Below are positions 12,160-23,259 of a DNA stretch of 64,000 bases, piece by piece; within the stretch, counting starts at the first letter, position 1; each line of letters starts with the position of its first letter. Source of the DNA: Plectrocnemia conspersa. Its lineage: Eukaryota > Arthropoda > Insecta > Trichoptera > Polycentropodidae. The notes beneath the pieces are model-generated. The model worked only from the letters and a program-made list of their open reading frames with translations. It was not told where the DNA came from and did no database searches. A program made the translations under genes and the position numbers. The DNA lies in contig VTFK01000091.1 of NCBI GenBank assembly GCA_009617715.1, positions 310,001-374,000 of the forward strand, written 5' to 3'.

Positions 12160-12450
12160 CTTCTCCCGCATCGATGCACACTCCGCTCACGTCCTTATCA
12201 TAGTCGTTTCGAATTGTCACCGTAACAAAAGGCGACACATTCGCGCCGCGATGGGGGCACCGCACCGTCGCGTCGTCGTCTTAATGCAGACCGTTGCCGT
12301 CTATAACGACTAACGAATAACGAATATTGTAATGGGACGCGAGACGCCGTTGGGGGGGCGTTAACGCGGCCGTTAAAGCGCTTAGGGGCGTCGTTACGTC
12401 CGGGAGTCGTTACGGGGCCCGTCCGGGGGCGAAACTCGAGCCATCCCACG
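12160..12450. promoter_or_regulatory. CpG-rich island
   Basis: The most CpG-dense stretch of the window, with G-runs (TTGGGGGGGCG, GGGGCCCGTCCGGGGGCG) and many CG dinucleotides. An 90-residue minus frame (12198-12470) is low-complexity and Arg/Pro-rich, as chance frames in CpG DNA often are. On the minus strand a GTGAGT donor lies at 12026-12031, so a minus-strand promoter with a noncoding first exon is possible but unproven. A plain enhancer is the alternative. Confidence 0.35.
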
Positions 12451-13440
12451 AGACCAAATGACCAACACAATTGCTATATCGCGACGATGACCAAATACTA
12501 AGAGTTAGAGATGAAAACAGAAACGATCCTGCAAAATTTATGTCAAAGTTGTGATTCATATAAGGTATTTATTAAAAATACACAAGTAAAACATATTGTA
12601 TTATATTTAGTAATTAACCTTTATTAAATCAATAGTATAGTTCAATATGATCTAATTTGTCAATATAATACAATATTGCATACGGCCGTTCTGATGCTTT
12701 TAGCTAATCCCTTGAAATTGTAAACCAAAATGTGTAAATAAAAATGCCTTATAATTTACCGTCGCGTTGTAAAACTAATAGTATATATTTATGGCGCTTT
12801 TAACACGTATTTTTTCTCTTTCACCATCCATTTCAATGAAAGTTTTGTACCTGCTTAGTTTACTGATCCTACAGAACATTTAGTTGCAATATAAATGCAA
12901 ATCTTGTTATTTATTTAAACTAATATTATGTAGTAAATATTTTTTGCATAAAATACATATTGCCTAATAAGTTTGAATCTAATTTTGAGAACTTGTTCTG
13001 AGATAATAAATGGCCTTTTACTTTATTATTTTTATTATTTGTATAGATGGATAACTTCTGCTATTGCTCCTTTTGATTCATGGATAAATTAATTAGGATA
13101 TTAGTATCAAAAATATTCATATTCGTGTTTTTTTAGTATTTTTCACACATAATGTTTGATGTTTACCGAAAAAATGTATTACTAAAAAAATATTTTATCA
13201 TACTATATAAACAACTAATTAGATCGGACGCTCTTTTGATATGGATTAACATTTTTTTTTCCTAACTCATAATCATTCAAAATATAGTGAAAAAAATAAT
13301 ATATGACACATTTAAAAAAAATATAAATAAAACATTCTTCTGGATTGATAAGTTCTCAATATTTTGGATAAATCACGTTAACCAAAAACAGAATATTATA
13401 TAGAAAGCTAAATAGACTATTATTAATTAACTAGGAGTTA
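12450..13440. other. AT-rich DNA, weak repeat traces
   Basis: Mostly featureless. Near 13205 an AAACAACTAATTAGATC word resembles words in the foldback complex that follows. Confidence 0.4.
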
Positions 13441-13449
13441 AATAAAAAA

Positions 13450-14170
13450 AATGTTACTCCACACCAAGCAAGATTTTTAAAAAGTAAAATTTTATTTTTT
13501 CTTGTCAATAATTTTTTTTTAGTTAATAGCAAATAATATATATTAAAACTATTAATAAAAATCGTTTAGTGATTCCAGATAGAGTTTTTCTTATATTTTT
13601 TTTTAAAGTTTGGAAAAAATAATTTATATATTTATATATTTTTTTCAGAAAGTTAAGAATAAAATACCGTGCAAGCGCATGTTTTGTTAATTTAACAAAC
13701 GCTTGCTCGGTATAGAATAACATTAATAATTTATTTTATTCTTAACTTTCTAAAAAAAAATACAACGTATAAAAAGCTAAATATATTTTTTAAACATTCT
13801 AAAGAAATATATACTAAACACTCTCCGGAATCATTTAGCGATTTTATTAATATTTTTTATATATATAATTTGCTATTACTGTAAAACTTAATGACAAAAC
13901 AATAAAATTATACTAACAGCTAAATATACCATTAATAATATGCGCTTTTTTTATTTAACTTTTAGTTATTTAAAATAAAACGTTAAATGTAATATAGAAA
14001 ACACTTTTCTAAAGAATTAAAAGCTTAACATTATTCTGTATTACTAACCAATTTTTCTTAGTATTTTAGACACATAAAAAAACGCATTACAAAAAAAAAA
14101 TAATATCCTAAAATATAAACAGCTAATTAAATCATTAATAACATGTGCTTGCTCGGGGTGGAGTAACACC
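13450..14170. repeat. composite foldback (inverted-repeat) element
   Basis: Two imperfect arms, about 13523-13685 and 13695-13878, face each other around a centre near 13690 (GTTAATTTAAC). Shared arm words are TTAATAGCAAAT, AGAAAGTTAAGAATAAAAT and GCAAGCG. An outer inverted pair, GTTACTCCAC (13453-13462) and GTGGAGTAAC (14158-14167), encloses the structure with a different centre, so it is nested or composite. A related half-unit lies at 17440-17515. The minus frame inside the left arm (13523-13723) is a by-product of the repeat. Confidence 0.6.
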
Positions 14171-14825
14171 AGTAACTGTTTTTTTTTGTGTTACAAGTCA
14201 TTTAAAATGAAGTGATAAAATTAATACATAACACAAAAATTATTAAGAAAATTGTTATAATTATACTAAAAAAGTGCTGCGTATTAACCCATTAATCTCT
14301 AGAATTCGTGATTATAATAAGTCAAGTCTTAACACAGATTTCTTTAAAGGCAAGGTTAATTTGTAATATCTATGGGTCCTCAGATAAATAAATATTCTTA
14401 AGCTTGGTAATTTATGTATTTTTATTTTAATTGTTTAGCTAACAAAGCTTGAAAGAAATTTCTGGTAAAACTTTTGTCAGAAGTGGAACCTCTGCGATGT
14501 ATTTATATTATCAGCAAACTGCATCTAATAAGGTTGTAGTAAGAATTTGCTATGAAATTCAATCTATAAAACACGTTTCCTTCTGTTCAATTTTATTTAT
14601 AGCTCTTTCACTTTTATGTAGCAGTTTTGTTTGTTACAGTAGTCAACAGTTTCAGCTAAAATTGAAGTGCATTCTGTGGTTGAATATTTTCTATATTTTC
14701 TTATCTTATATACAAACAATTTGGATAAAATTATTGTTTTTTGAAACACATTAGTAGTGTATATTAGTGCTATCAAAGGCTTTAAAAATATTTTTATATT
14801 ACTAAATCAGATCCAAATCCTTAAT
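14170..14825. other. AT-rich DNA with an unexplained 101-residue frame
   Basis: The plus frame 14449-14754 is mildly hydrophobic in its second half and Cys/Ser-rich. No domain, splice context or transposon motif supports it, so I do not call it a gene. Confidence 0.35.
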
Positions 14826-14827
14826 TT

Positions 14828-15375
14828 GTGGACGCTTATCACAAACTAAACGTCAATCCAGTAACCACAATCCCAGCCCCAGCCTACATAATCAATGACG
14901 TCATAAGTGACCGTTTGACGAGACAGCCACTTGTCAAAATGTTTGTCAGAGGCATCATCAAATTAAACCCACCCATCAAATTACCCGATGCCAATCAAAA
15001 CCAGCACGTTAACCTTTTCCACTTGGGCACGTAGAACATGTCAAAATTTCCAAACAGATTATTATTTGAGGCGAATTTCTCAGATTAGAATCATCTTCTT
15101 CTTATTTGACGGTGGTTTGGGGTTGAAAAGGGGGTTGCGAATTCCACCCTTAATCCAAATCTCATTCGACAAGTTTGGTTGTTTCAATTCAAAAGCGGGG
15201 ATGCGCCGAGGGTTTTAGCATTCCGAGGGCCTCCGGGGTATCGGGGGTATGTGTCGGGGGTATTAACTAAGCGCAACCCCCGCACGCGGCCAAGGTGCCA
15301 ATTGAATTAATTACAAATGCAAAGGTCGTAGCTCATAAAGGAGCCTCGGTGCAAATTTACATTATCACAAAATAC
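14828..15375. promoter_or_regulatory. large GC-richer island with CRE and homeodomain/POU sites
   Basis: Contains a perfect palindromic CRE, TGACGTCA (14896-14903); repeated TTTGTCA/TTGACG words; a G-rich tract (15180-15290, GGGGGTAT repeats); and the composite GAATTAATTACAAATGCAAA (15302-15321), which pairs a homeodomain core with a POU-like octamer. Overlapping plus frames (14828-15218) lack protein features. This is one of the strongest enhancer-like blocks here. Confidence 0.4.
14896..14903. promoter_or_regulatory. CRE palindrome TGACGTCA
   Basis: Exact match to the CREB/ATF full site, within a GC-richer island. Confidence 0.4.
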
Positions 15376-15584
15376 ATATATATCGATGAGGGGGTTGCCG
15401 TATTATGATGTAATGTACGCAGATAGTATACCAAAATCGTCCCTAGGGAATTTCGCTATGTTTGTGTAGGCCCGCATATTATTATTATATTATATCAACC
15501 CTTGTTGAAAATTTGTCAGAACAAAGGATTGTGTAATTGTTGTGTTGCTGCGTGTAATCAAAATTTTAATCAAAAACTTTTCAG

Positions 15585-15614
15585 TGTAATTGTTGTTCAA
15601 GTATTGGATCTGAC
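15585..15614 (+). other. possible 30-nt phase-0 microexon
   Basis: A pyrimidine-ending acceptor (CTTTTCAG) is followed by 30 nt encoding CNCCSSIGSD and then GTAAGT. Length and phase would let it join the 8067-8207 exon without changing frame, and the Cys-rich character matches. A chance AG...GTAAGT in 7 kb of DNA is quite possible. Confidence 0.2.
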
Positions 15615-15879
15615 GTAAGTCGCGTTAGGCGAACTTTTGTATTTTTGTTTCGAAATTAATTGGATAGTCTTTGAATTTATAATACGAAAAGCACTTTAAT
15701 TAAATCAGAAACATAAGTTTTATTTTAAAATGGTCGAAAAAGTTAAAATTAATTATTGCTTTATATAGTTTTTTATGTAATGGAATACTATTATATTTTT
15801 TTTATAAAATATTTTTTGCTATAAAAAAAATTACAAATGTAAGTTGTATTAAAATATATAAAACTGATTTTAAAGTGTT

Positions 15880-15899
15880 TATATATATATATATATATA
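15880..15899. repeat. (AT)n microsatellite
   Basis: About nine to ten uninterrupted AT units. Confidence 0.9.
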
Positions 15900-16105
15900 C
15901 ATATTTTAAATTAAAAATTAAATTAAGATTTTTTTCGTTGTTCTGATTCATAAAGATTAATAAGTTTGTTTGAAAACAATAAATACTTTTATAGTATTTT
16001 CTGACGTGAGAACAATAAATATCGATTGATAGATTTAACTAATCGTATATTAACAATTTAAATAATAAGGCCTTGCCATGGCAAGTATAGAACAAACATT
16101 TTTTT

Positions 16106-17150
16106 AATGCAAATTAAGCTTCTGAGCACTTTTTGCATACGACATTTTTCAGTAGGATTTGATTTCGCAAAGTTATGACACTTTTAATTTTTACATTGAC
16201 CGCCATTTTGTAAAAAAAATATTTTTTTTTCATACTGAATCTGTAGGGGGTGCTCAGTAGTTCTATAAGATACCAAAAATTTTTATTCTTTAAAACCAAG
16301 CAGTTAAGAGCGGTAACTCTTTTGAAAGTCTCAAAATGGCTCGTATGGGGGTCCGATTCAACGGTATCGTAAGTATATTCGAAAGCTCTATTTCGTATTA
16401 AAAATTCAAGTCTACATCTTTAAAAGGAACCAAATACGAGCGTTAACTATATGCCAAGTCGCATAAAAAAAGCTCGTTCGGGGCCCGGTCAATATACCGT
16501 AATACTCGTTTTTTATTAAAAAAAATAATTAAAAATTGTTTTTAAATGCAAATTCAGCTTCTAAACACTTTTTGCATACGATATTTTTCAGTAAGATTTT
16601 ATTTTGCAAAGTTATGACACTTTGTATTTTTACATTGACCGCCATTTAGTAAAAAAAAATTAAATATTTTTTTCATACAAATCGTATAAAGGGAGCTTGG
16701 TAGTTCTATACGATACTAAAAATTTAATTTTTAATCTTTAAAACCAAGCAGTTAAGAGCGTTAACTCTTCTGAAAGTCTCAAAATGGCTCGTATGGGGGT
16801 CCAATCGAACTGATACATCGCTTGTTTTGAAGCAAAAAACAATTTTTTTTTATATTTTATTTAGATTCAATTTAGGCTTTTAAACGTTTCATGTATAGCA
16901 ATCTTTTCGTTAAAATTGAAACCTACTGAGTTACGAGTGTTTAAATTTTTATATTTGTCGCCATTTTGCAAAAAAATTGACACATTGGATTTTGCTAACA
17001 AACATATACAGGATGCTTAAGAATTCTAATTTGTCACAAAAATTCAACTTTAAATATGTATAAATAAGCTCACACTGACCTTAACTATATTGCAAGTCTT
17101 ATAAGCGTATGTATGGTGGGTCGATCGACTCATAACACTAACTGTGTTTT
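16106..17150 (+). repeat. modular tandem repeat, three decaying copies
   Basis: Copy 1 starts at 16106 (AATGCAAATTAAGCTTCTGA) and copy 2 at 16545 (AATGCAAATTCAGCTTCTAA), a period of 439. They share the GCATACGA block, TTATGACACTTT, GACCGCCATTT and CAAAATGGCTCGTATGGGGG. A more diverged copy runs from about 16863 (TCGCCATTTTGC, AAGTCTTATAAGCG). A smaller module, GAGCG(G/T)TAACT followed by AAGTC and GCTCGT, recurs at about 16310, 16438, 16750 and 17076, so the unit is itself built of sub-repeats. The minus frame 16114-16299 lies inside copy 1 and is not supported. Confidence 0.75.
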
Positions 17151-17439
17151 GGAAAAAATACTTTTTTTTTTAAATCAATACACAAAAAATCCACGGTTGA
17201 AAACTGGTCTGATGACTCCTTTTCTGTATTGTATGAGCTTACTAAAATTTTTAAACACTCTAAGACTGTAAACAAAGTAAATATATCAATAAAAACAATA
17301 GAAGCATCCGCGGTAGATAAGGATTTAATTTGTAAAATAAATTCAATAAAATAAAATAAATGGTAAAAAAACGTTAGCTGTTATTTTTTTGGATTTGTTA
17401 TATATTTTTTGAAGTTAAGACAAAAATACTTGTGTTACT

Positions 17440-17515
17440 TTTCATCGAGCAAGCGTTTTAATAATTCTATTTTTTCTTGGCCATGAGTTTTTTTAATTAA
17501 CAGCAAACGGTATGA
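17440..17515 (+). repeat. half-copy of the 13.5-14.2 kb foldback family
   Basis: GAGCAAGCGTTTTAATAAT, TTTTTTCTTG and TTAACAGCAAACG match the foldback arm. Confidence 0.4.
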
Positions 17516-17670
17516 ACACAAAATATTAAGAAAAAATGCTTAATAATGCCAGATAATGTTTAGTTTTAGAAGGTTGATAAAAAACAAAAAAAAATTGACA
17601 GATTAGATAACACCTTCTTGGAATTTGTATTCATTACCTAGCAAACATTTTTCACCCCTGTCTATATTTT

Positions 17671-17880
17671 GGATATTTCCCAATCGTTTGGAAGACTGCT
17701 AAAATTCATTCGTTAAAAATCAAGGTAAGGTTCCTTCAGTTTATTACCGTCATTTAGTAAAATATTTATTGTTTTAAAAAAATCTTTGGAGAATAAAATT
17801 ATTAACGAACAGTTTGGTTTTCACAAAAGTCACTCGACAACAAATCACAAAATAATTTAACAAACTACAAATCCTCTGTA
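17671..17880 (+). pseudogene. non-LTR reverse transcriptase fossil (N-terminal RT motifs)
   Basis: In shifting frames the plus strand reads GYFPIVWKTAKIHSLK and then KSLENKIINEQFGFHKSHST. These match the RT region of Jockey-like elements: a P..WK.A.I block and, after a gap, the INEQFGFR..HST block that precedes the polymerase core. Stops and frameshifts between them show a dead copy. The core D and YADD motifs are not visible downstream. The element may extend to the shared repeat at 18265-18345. Confidence 0.75.
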
Positions 17881-18264
17881 ATGAAAGATATAGAGTATAT
17901 AAATCGAGAAAGTCCAATCAGGATAGTGTCAGCTACTTCTGAAGAAATTCAGTAGCAGTACCAGAAGAAGGCTTTCTATAGTTTGCTGTATATACGTCAC
18001 TAAAAAAGTTATTAAGCTGAAGTTTCAAAAAGCTGTAGATACAATCGCTCAATTTCTATTATATATTACTAACTTCTTCACTTTTTTATTTATATATATT
18101 TTTATATAAATATGATAGTCTCTATAGGGCAAGGAAGCTTTATATTAGATATATATTTATATATAATTACTTAATCTAAATTATTTATCATGATTTTCAT
18201 TTGTGAGATGTTGAAATTGGCATTTTTTATGAGAACCTATCTTCACTCTATATTATCTTTATAT

Positions 18265-18345
18265 GTTTAGATTGTTTCATTCGAATACTGCCTACACAAG
18301 TTTTATAATATACGTTGCTCTTAAATAATGTGTATATAAGTATGT
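18265..18345 (+). repeat. dispersed repeat pair, copy 1
   Basis: TGCCTACACAAGTTTTATA and a TACGTTGC...AATAATGTGTATAT word match 21636-21705 in the same orientation. It may be the 3' end of an element family. Confidence 0.5.
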
Positions 18346-18349
18346 TTAA

Positions 18350-19920
18350 TTTATATGAACATATAATATCCTAACAAAGCAAATACCTGTTAAAAATATA
18401 TGTGATTTTTATTAATTGCTGAAACTGTAAGTCATTTTTTTTACGAGAGTTGTCACTGAACTTTTGTAGAATAGCAAAAACTCTTTAAATAATAACTCAA
18501 ACAACCATTTAATGAAACATAGTTATATAAAATATTTTTGTTTTTATTTATTTTCTTAAGATACGTTCTAATATAAATATATCATAATTTAAAGTTTTTG
18601 AGTAGCGAGATTTAACTTGCGAGTCGAAAAGGTTAAAAGTCCCGATATGCATAAATTTTGAGAGCAAGTTCGTTGAACCGGAAAGGGTTGATATGAATAA
18701 TGAAATAAAATTGTGCGTTCGTACACCAAAAGCGATATCTTAATTAGTTTCGTTTATTAAAACACAAACTATTTTATAAAGGTTTGATTGTGATGCAGCA
18801 AAAAACTAACGAATAATCAAAGTTTTGTGTGTATGTGCATTTGAATCACAAATTGTCTACGTTAAAATGAATACAATTAAGTTTTCATTCGATTGTCACG
18901 TTCCACTGAATTTCCACTTGTCGAGTGTTCGTTAACGAGACATTTTGAGGACCATTGGAACGTTTGAGATTTAGCAACGAGGATCACATACATATTAATT
19001 TATATGATATAATTAGAATTGGATATTTATTATTAAATATTTTATGTCTTAGAAGTATATGGGATAAAAAAATCCATTTCCTTATTTTCAATCTTATTTT
19101 GCGCTATTTTTAGTATTTTCTATTCGAGGATGAGTCGGCAATTTTCGCGAATATTTATTAACAAATAAATTTTCCTTGGAAAAAATATTTGTTTGGATAA
19201 ATTTTGTCGGATACAATCGATTTTCGTGGGCGTTTTTATTATTCGACATTTTCCTTTCGATTGATACATTTCCTCGTTTTTTTGCACATATATTGTATTA
19301 ACGTTTTATTTGTTTTTCTCTGGAGCCACTTTGCAAGCTTAAATAAATTTGTTGACAAGATGTAATATAAAACAGAAAAATGTTTACTGCTCTTTTTATT
19401 TTTTAATATACTAATGCTGCCGGTCTTTGATGATATACTATATAATATATACAAACGAAGCGGTTACATATTAAATTTCCCTGAAAGGTTTGCAATTATA
19501 AAAAATAAATATACTTATAAAAATATAAATGTGTTCAAAATAGACTTGAGTTAAGCTCTGAGAAATTATAATTTTTTGGTATTGTTAAAGTACTTATATC
19601 CCTTGTTTCACGAGATTTAAGAAGCATAAAAAATATTTTATATTAAACTGTATCTATTTTGATTATTAATAGTTAATTATACTTTAATGTGCCAAAAATT
19701 GCTTTTTTCTTCTAAAAAAACTATTAATATATCGTAAAAGTTGTATTCAATTATTTTAGCTCGTTCATTAAAACTTTAAATATTATATTGTTCACATTTA
19801 TTTTAATGCAATACAATAAATAGCGCATTTAATAAAAAATAAAATTATATTGTATATTTTTATATTTATTTATTTATTATTACTAATCTAACCATCATGA
19901 CTTGATAGATTTCCTTAATG
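18350..19920. other. AT-rich DNA, nothing identified
   Basis: No gene, RNA or transposon terminus recognised. A TTTGTTTGG/ATTTTCG-rich patch lies near 19130-19250. Confidence 0.45.
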
Positions 19921-19939
19921 CGTTATGATTAGGGTTCTT

Positions 19940-20485
19940 AATAAAATATTTGCTTAATAAAATTATTCGCCCGATTTTTAACTACAGTAGAACCCCCAAT
20001 AACACGGTAAATTGAGGACGTGTTTTTTGGATGTCCATTACATTATGTGTGAGCGAGCCAAAGAGAGTATATCGTATTTCAAAAAATTGTTCAAGTATTT
20101 TCTAGTCCCCAACTACACGCACCCAAATAGCGCGTCCACAATTTATCGTGTTATTGGGTGGTCTATATGTAGATTCGAATATTTGTTCGAATATACGTTT
20201 ATACTATTTCAAATGAAATTTTAATAAAACAATTTGCAGTCATGTTTTACCTCAATATATCCGAGTGACTAGTGCCGCTTCAAAATCCATGTTTTTTATG
20301 CGCATTTATTTTGTTTAGAAATGCTTCTTTTCAAAAAATAATGCTTTCACGTATTCACAAAAAATAATTGTAAATAAAATGTTAATTAGCGGTATCTACT
20401 AAGACCGAAATTCGCAGAATTCGTTTGTTGAACGAAACAAAATATTTGAAGGGCACATCCCTTATTATCGTTTAACGCTTACTTT
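19940..20485 (+). repeat. dispersed copy of the 625-bp satellite unit (interrupted)
   Basis: ATTATTCGCCCGATTTTTAA before, and TTTCAAATGAAATTTT, ACCGAAATTCGCAGAATTCG, GTTGAACGAAACAAAAT and TATTATCGTTTAACGCTTA after, match the tandem units at 47.1-48.6 kb in order. The copy is split by the MITE at 19985-20169. Confidence 0.65.
19985..20169. mobile_element. pogo/Tc1-mariner-type MITE
   Basis: 185 bp flanked by TA on both sides (19983-19984 and 20170-20171). The terminal inverted repeats start CAGTAGAACCCCCAATAACA on the left and CATATAGACCACCCAATAAC on the right (reverse complement) and continue CACG(G/A)TAAATTG, about 30 bp in all with a one-base indel. CAGTAGAAC ends and TA duplication are typical of pogo/Tigger-like nonautonomous elements. 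The surrounding satellite copy continues on each side, so the insertion point is internally confirmed. A 70-residue frame starting at 20012 is an artefact. Confidence 0.8.
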
Positions 20486-21330
20486 TTACTCTCATGTGCC
20501 TAATAAATGCTTTTTTGTACAGATTTTCCTTTAAAACAAAATAAATGTCTGTTTTCTTCTTAGCTTAAGTTTTATTTAATTTATCTGATTTAGTTTAGTA
20601 GTAAATACAAAGGATTGATTTTGATAAAAGTTAAAAAAAAGGATGATTCAGTTCTTTCTAATAAGAGCGAAAAAACATACAAAATTCAGCCACTTAATGT
20701 AATCATAAAAGCATAGGTATTCCATTCAAAATCAGAATTAAAAAAAAACGATAGTGCCATTCAAAAAAATTGCTTATTTTCCTTCCATAAATATAGTGAT
20801 TTAACTTTTGAAGCTAGTTTTATTATAGTTTATAGTAATACTTCAAGTAAACTACCTTACAGTAAAAAGAATTTGTAAAAATACTATTATTTAATGCTAC
20901 AAGGAACTCTTAATTTGAATACATTAAAACTTTTAAATGCATTAAAACTTGTCTATGTATATAGTATATATAACATTTTTTTAGATACTTTATTTACCCA
21001 TCGGCGTACAAATATTTTAAAGGACACAGTTTTAAAATCACTAGATTTTTTTTAAGGTTTAGTCCTCTTCAGTTATCTTTTAAAATTACCCACATTGAGA
21101 AAATTGCTGTCTCGATGTTGACGTGCTATTGAAGCCTCGTTTCCTGTATAACAGCAAAACATTTTATAGCACTGGTGATATTTTCACAGGCTGATTAATA
21201 GTATAAAGGTTTTTTTCTTTTCATTTTTATTTTAAGTTCATCTTTTCTCGTTTTTATATTTTATTTTCACCGCAGATTAAACCTATTTTATTTTAGTGAA
21301 AGGAAAAGTAATGTAGCGATTTATATATAT
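20486..21330. other. AT-rich DNA, nothing identified
   Basis: No assignable feature. Confidence 0.45.
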
Positions 21331-21334
21331 AACA

Positions 21335-21590
21335 ACAGTCAAAAGACACGCCACACGTGTTTCTGATGTCAAGCTAGCGGCGCTCGCGGGCCTAGCAGCT
21401 GTCGAAATGTACGCGCGCATTTTTATGATCCCCTCCAACGTACGTGGTAGGGATACGGCTTACGCGCACGACGGTGATTATAATGCGGCACGAAGCCAGA
21501 CAAGACACACTCGATTCCACTAAGCCTTGACGCTCGGACTACTATGCGCTCGAGAACAGCTACGATTGCGTATCAACAGCACACTTAAAC
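21335..21590. promoter_or_regulatory. GC/CpG-rich island with E-box
   Basis: Contains ACACGTGT (E-box), GCGGCGCTCGCGGGCC and several CG-rich words, with no reading frame. Candidate enhancer or unclassified transposon body. Confidence 0.25.
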
Positions 21591-21635
21591 AATGATTATA
21601 GTTATATTTTTTATTAGAACTTGCCTTTCCCTAAT

Positions 21636-21705
21636 CGTTTCATTTAAATGCTGGCTACACAAGTTTTATACGTTGCCATGCTATGAAATAATATGTATAT
21701 TTTGC
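21636..21705 (+). repeat. dispersed repeat pair, copy 2
   Basis: Matches 18265-18345 (GGCTACACAAGTTTTATACG, AATAATATGTATAT). Confidence 0.5.
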
Positions 21706-21749
21706 TTGTAGATATATATTCACGAGACACTTATATTTATTTCCGAGTT

Positions 21750-22210
21750 ATATTAGGAACAAGCCGCCGAGCACAAGAGTCCGCCCACGGGCAATTGTTC
21801 GTCGGAAGCAGTGTGAAGGTGGCCGTAATTCCGCAACGTTAACGGTCCTTTCAACCCTTTCCTCTGAGCACCCCCGAGCAGTCGACGCCGCGTATCACAA
21901 AGTGGCCTGATGCAGGGCCGTATTCGAACTTTTTAATTGAGCCGCCTTCGCATCGGCCTGTCGCAATTTGTGCGCCGAGAATTCCGGCAGTGCTTCTTGG
22001 ACTCCCGGAAAAGCGCGAGGGAATTCTGAAATAACTGATGAAAATAATCTGAAAATTTGTTGTTTGCTCTCGAAGTTTTCACGCTCGCTTGGCCCGTCAA
22101 CCGTTTAATCTGCATAAATTTAACCCTTCAACGGCGGCGAGGGTAACTTCGCGAATGATAAATATGGCGCGTGGTCGGACGCACAATAAATATTTATACG
22201 TATATGTACA
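21750..22210. promoter_or_regulatory. GC-rich island, strong enhancer-like block
   Basis: About 450 bp of balanced-to-GC-rich sequence in AT desert. It contains TTTAATCTGCATAAATTTAA, a bicoid/K50-type TAATC core, and CACAATAAATATTTATA. The minus frame 21933-22115 is low-complexity. I read this as a cis-regulatory element by composition and motifs. Confidence 0.35.
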
Positions 22211-22659
22211 GCATGTGTGTATTTTATATATTATATTATATGATATATAAAGCCGGCAATATATTATCGCGTCGTTTTTTGTTAGTTTAATATTTGCAAT
22301 ATTGTGTGGGTGTATTTTTTCACCATAATAATATGATGTTTCGTAACTTTTATGATCTTTTGTTATGTTTTGAATTATGCTTTTTTGTGCGTCCTTTTAC
22401 AGGATTTATGGTTTGACATAAAATGAAACATTATATACATTTTTTTTAACCTGATTTAATATTGTAACAAATATGATTTGAAAAATCAAAGGTATATGTG
22501 GTGAGAGATTTACCTTTATCATTTTATAAAGAGTTGATTATTTTATTCAAACTTTCACTAAAATTTTATAGCCTTTTGAATAATATCAACATGAAACATG
22601 GCTTAGTAAAAAATAAGGTAAACAGTATCATTTTAAGTCTTAAGAATGAGCTAGATGTT

Positions 22660-23250
22660 TAATTTACATTTATTTTCATATTTTTTTTAGATAACTTGTT
22701 GGCCAATACTTATGCTCTTCCCAGATGTAATTTTAAAGTTCTTCTCCTATAAATGTGGTGTCTACCCAAGAAGGAATGACTCCTTCTAGGCCAAGCTGTG
22801 CTTGTGCTTATCTTAGAGCGGCGGTACTTATTTGCCGTTGTTCCGAAATTATCATAGCGATGTGACATTTCCGCACCTAAAGGGTTAAAAAATCTTGCTA
22901 CGTGTTTACCCATCGCAACTCTAGTTTTGGCGCTCCTTGTCTGGGGCTACCGCGTCGCCACAATACCTGACTCCTATGAGTTATACCCAATTTGCAACCT
23001 GGGGACCCGTGTCGTCGTATAGAGCTCTACTTATGGACCAATACAATAATATAGAAGTGTACATTCATAGTAATAAATAATACTACACATACATACAATA
23101 GAAACATTGGAATTTTTGTATCTGCTAATAGCTTAAGACTCGCTTTGCATTAAAGACTTATTACTTAAATGGCATATAAGTCTATTATATTAAATAATTA
23201 CAATCTTGTAAGTTATGAGCAGTGAATGATTATTAAATAATAATCACCAT
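22660..23250 (-). repeat. unclassified interspersed element, copy 1
   Basis: Shares a long co-linear stretch with 60830-61240: the CCTATGAGTTATACCC hairpin, TTGCAACCTGGGGACC, ACATACA.A.A.TA..AA.ATTG, and GACTTATT. On the minus strand 22710-22913 encodes a 67-residue basic peptide with HRYDNFGTTANKYRR and HHIYRR; the other copy keeps HDNFETAA and EHHLYSR in the same order. This suggests the C-terminal end and 3'UTR of a retroelement that I cannot classify. Confidence 0.5.
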
Positions 23251-23259
23251 AAATCAAAA

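Noticed and set aside
12198..12470. 90-residue Arg/Pro-rich minus frame
   Set aside because: Low-complexity translation of CpG-rich DNA; no family resemblance.
14449..14754. 101-residue plus frame with hydrophobic stretch
   Set aside because: No splice or start context, and hydrophobic frames are common in T-rich DNA.
16114..16299. 61-residue minus frame
   Set aside because: Lies inside copy 1 of a tandem repeat and is not kept in copy 2.
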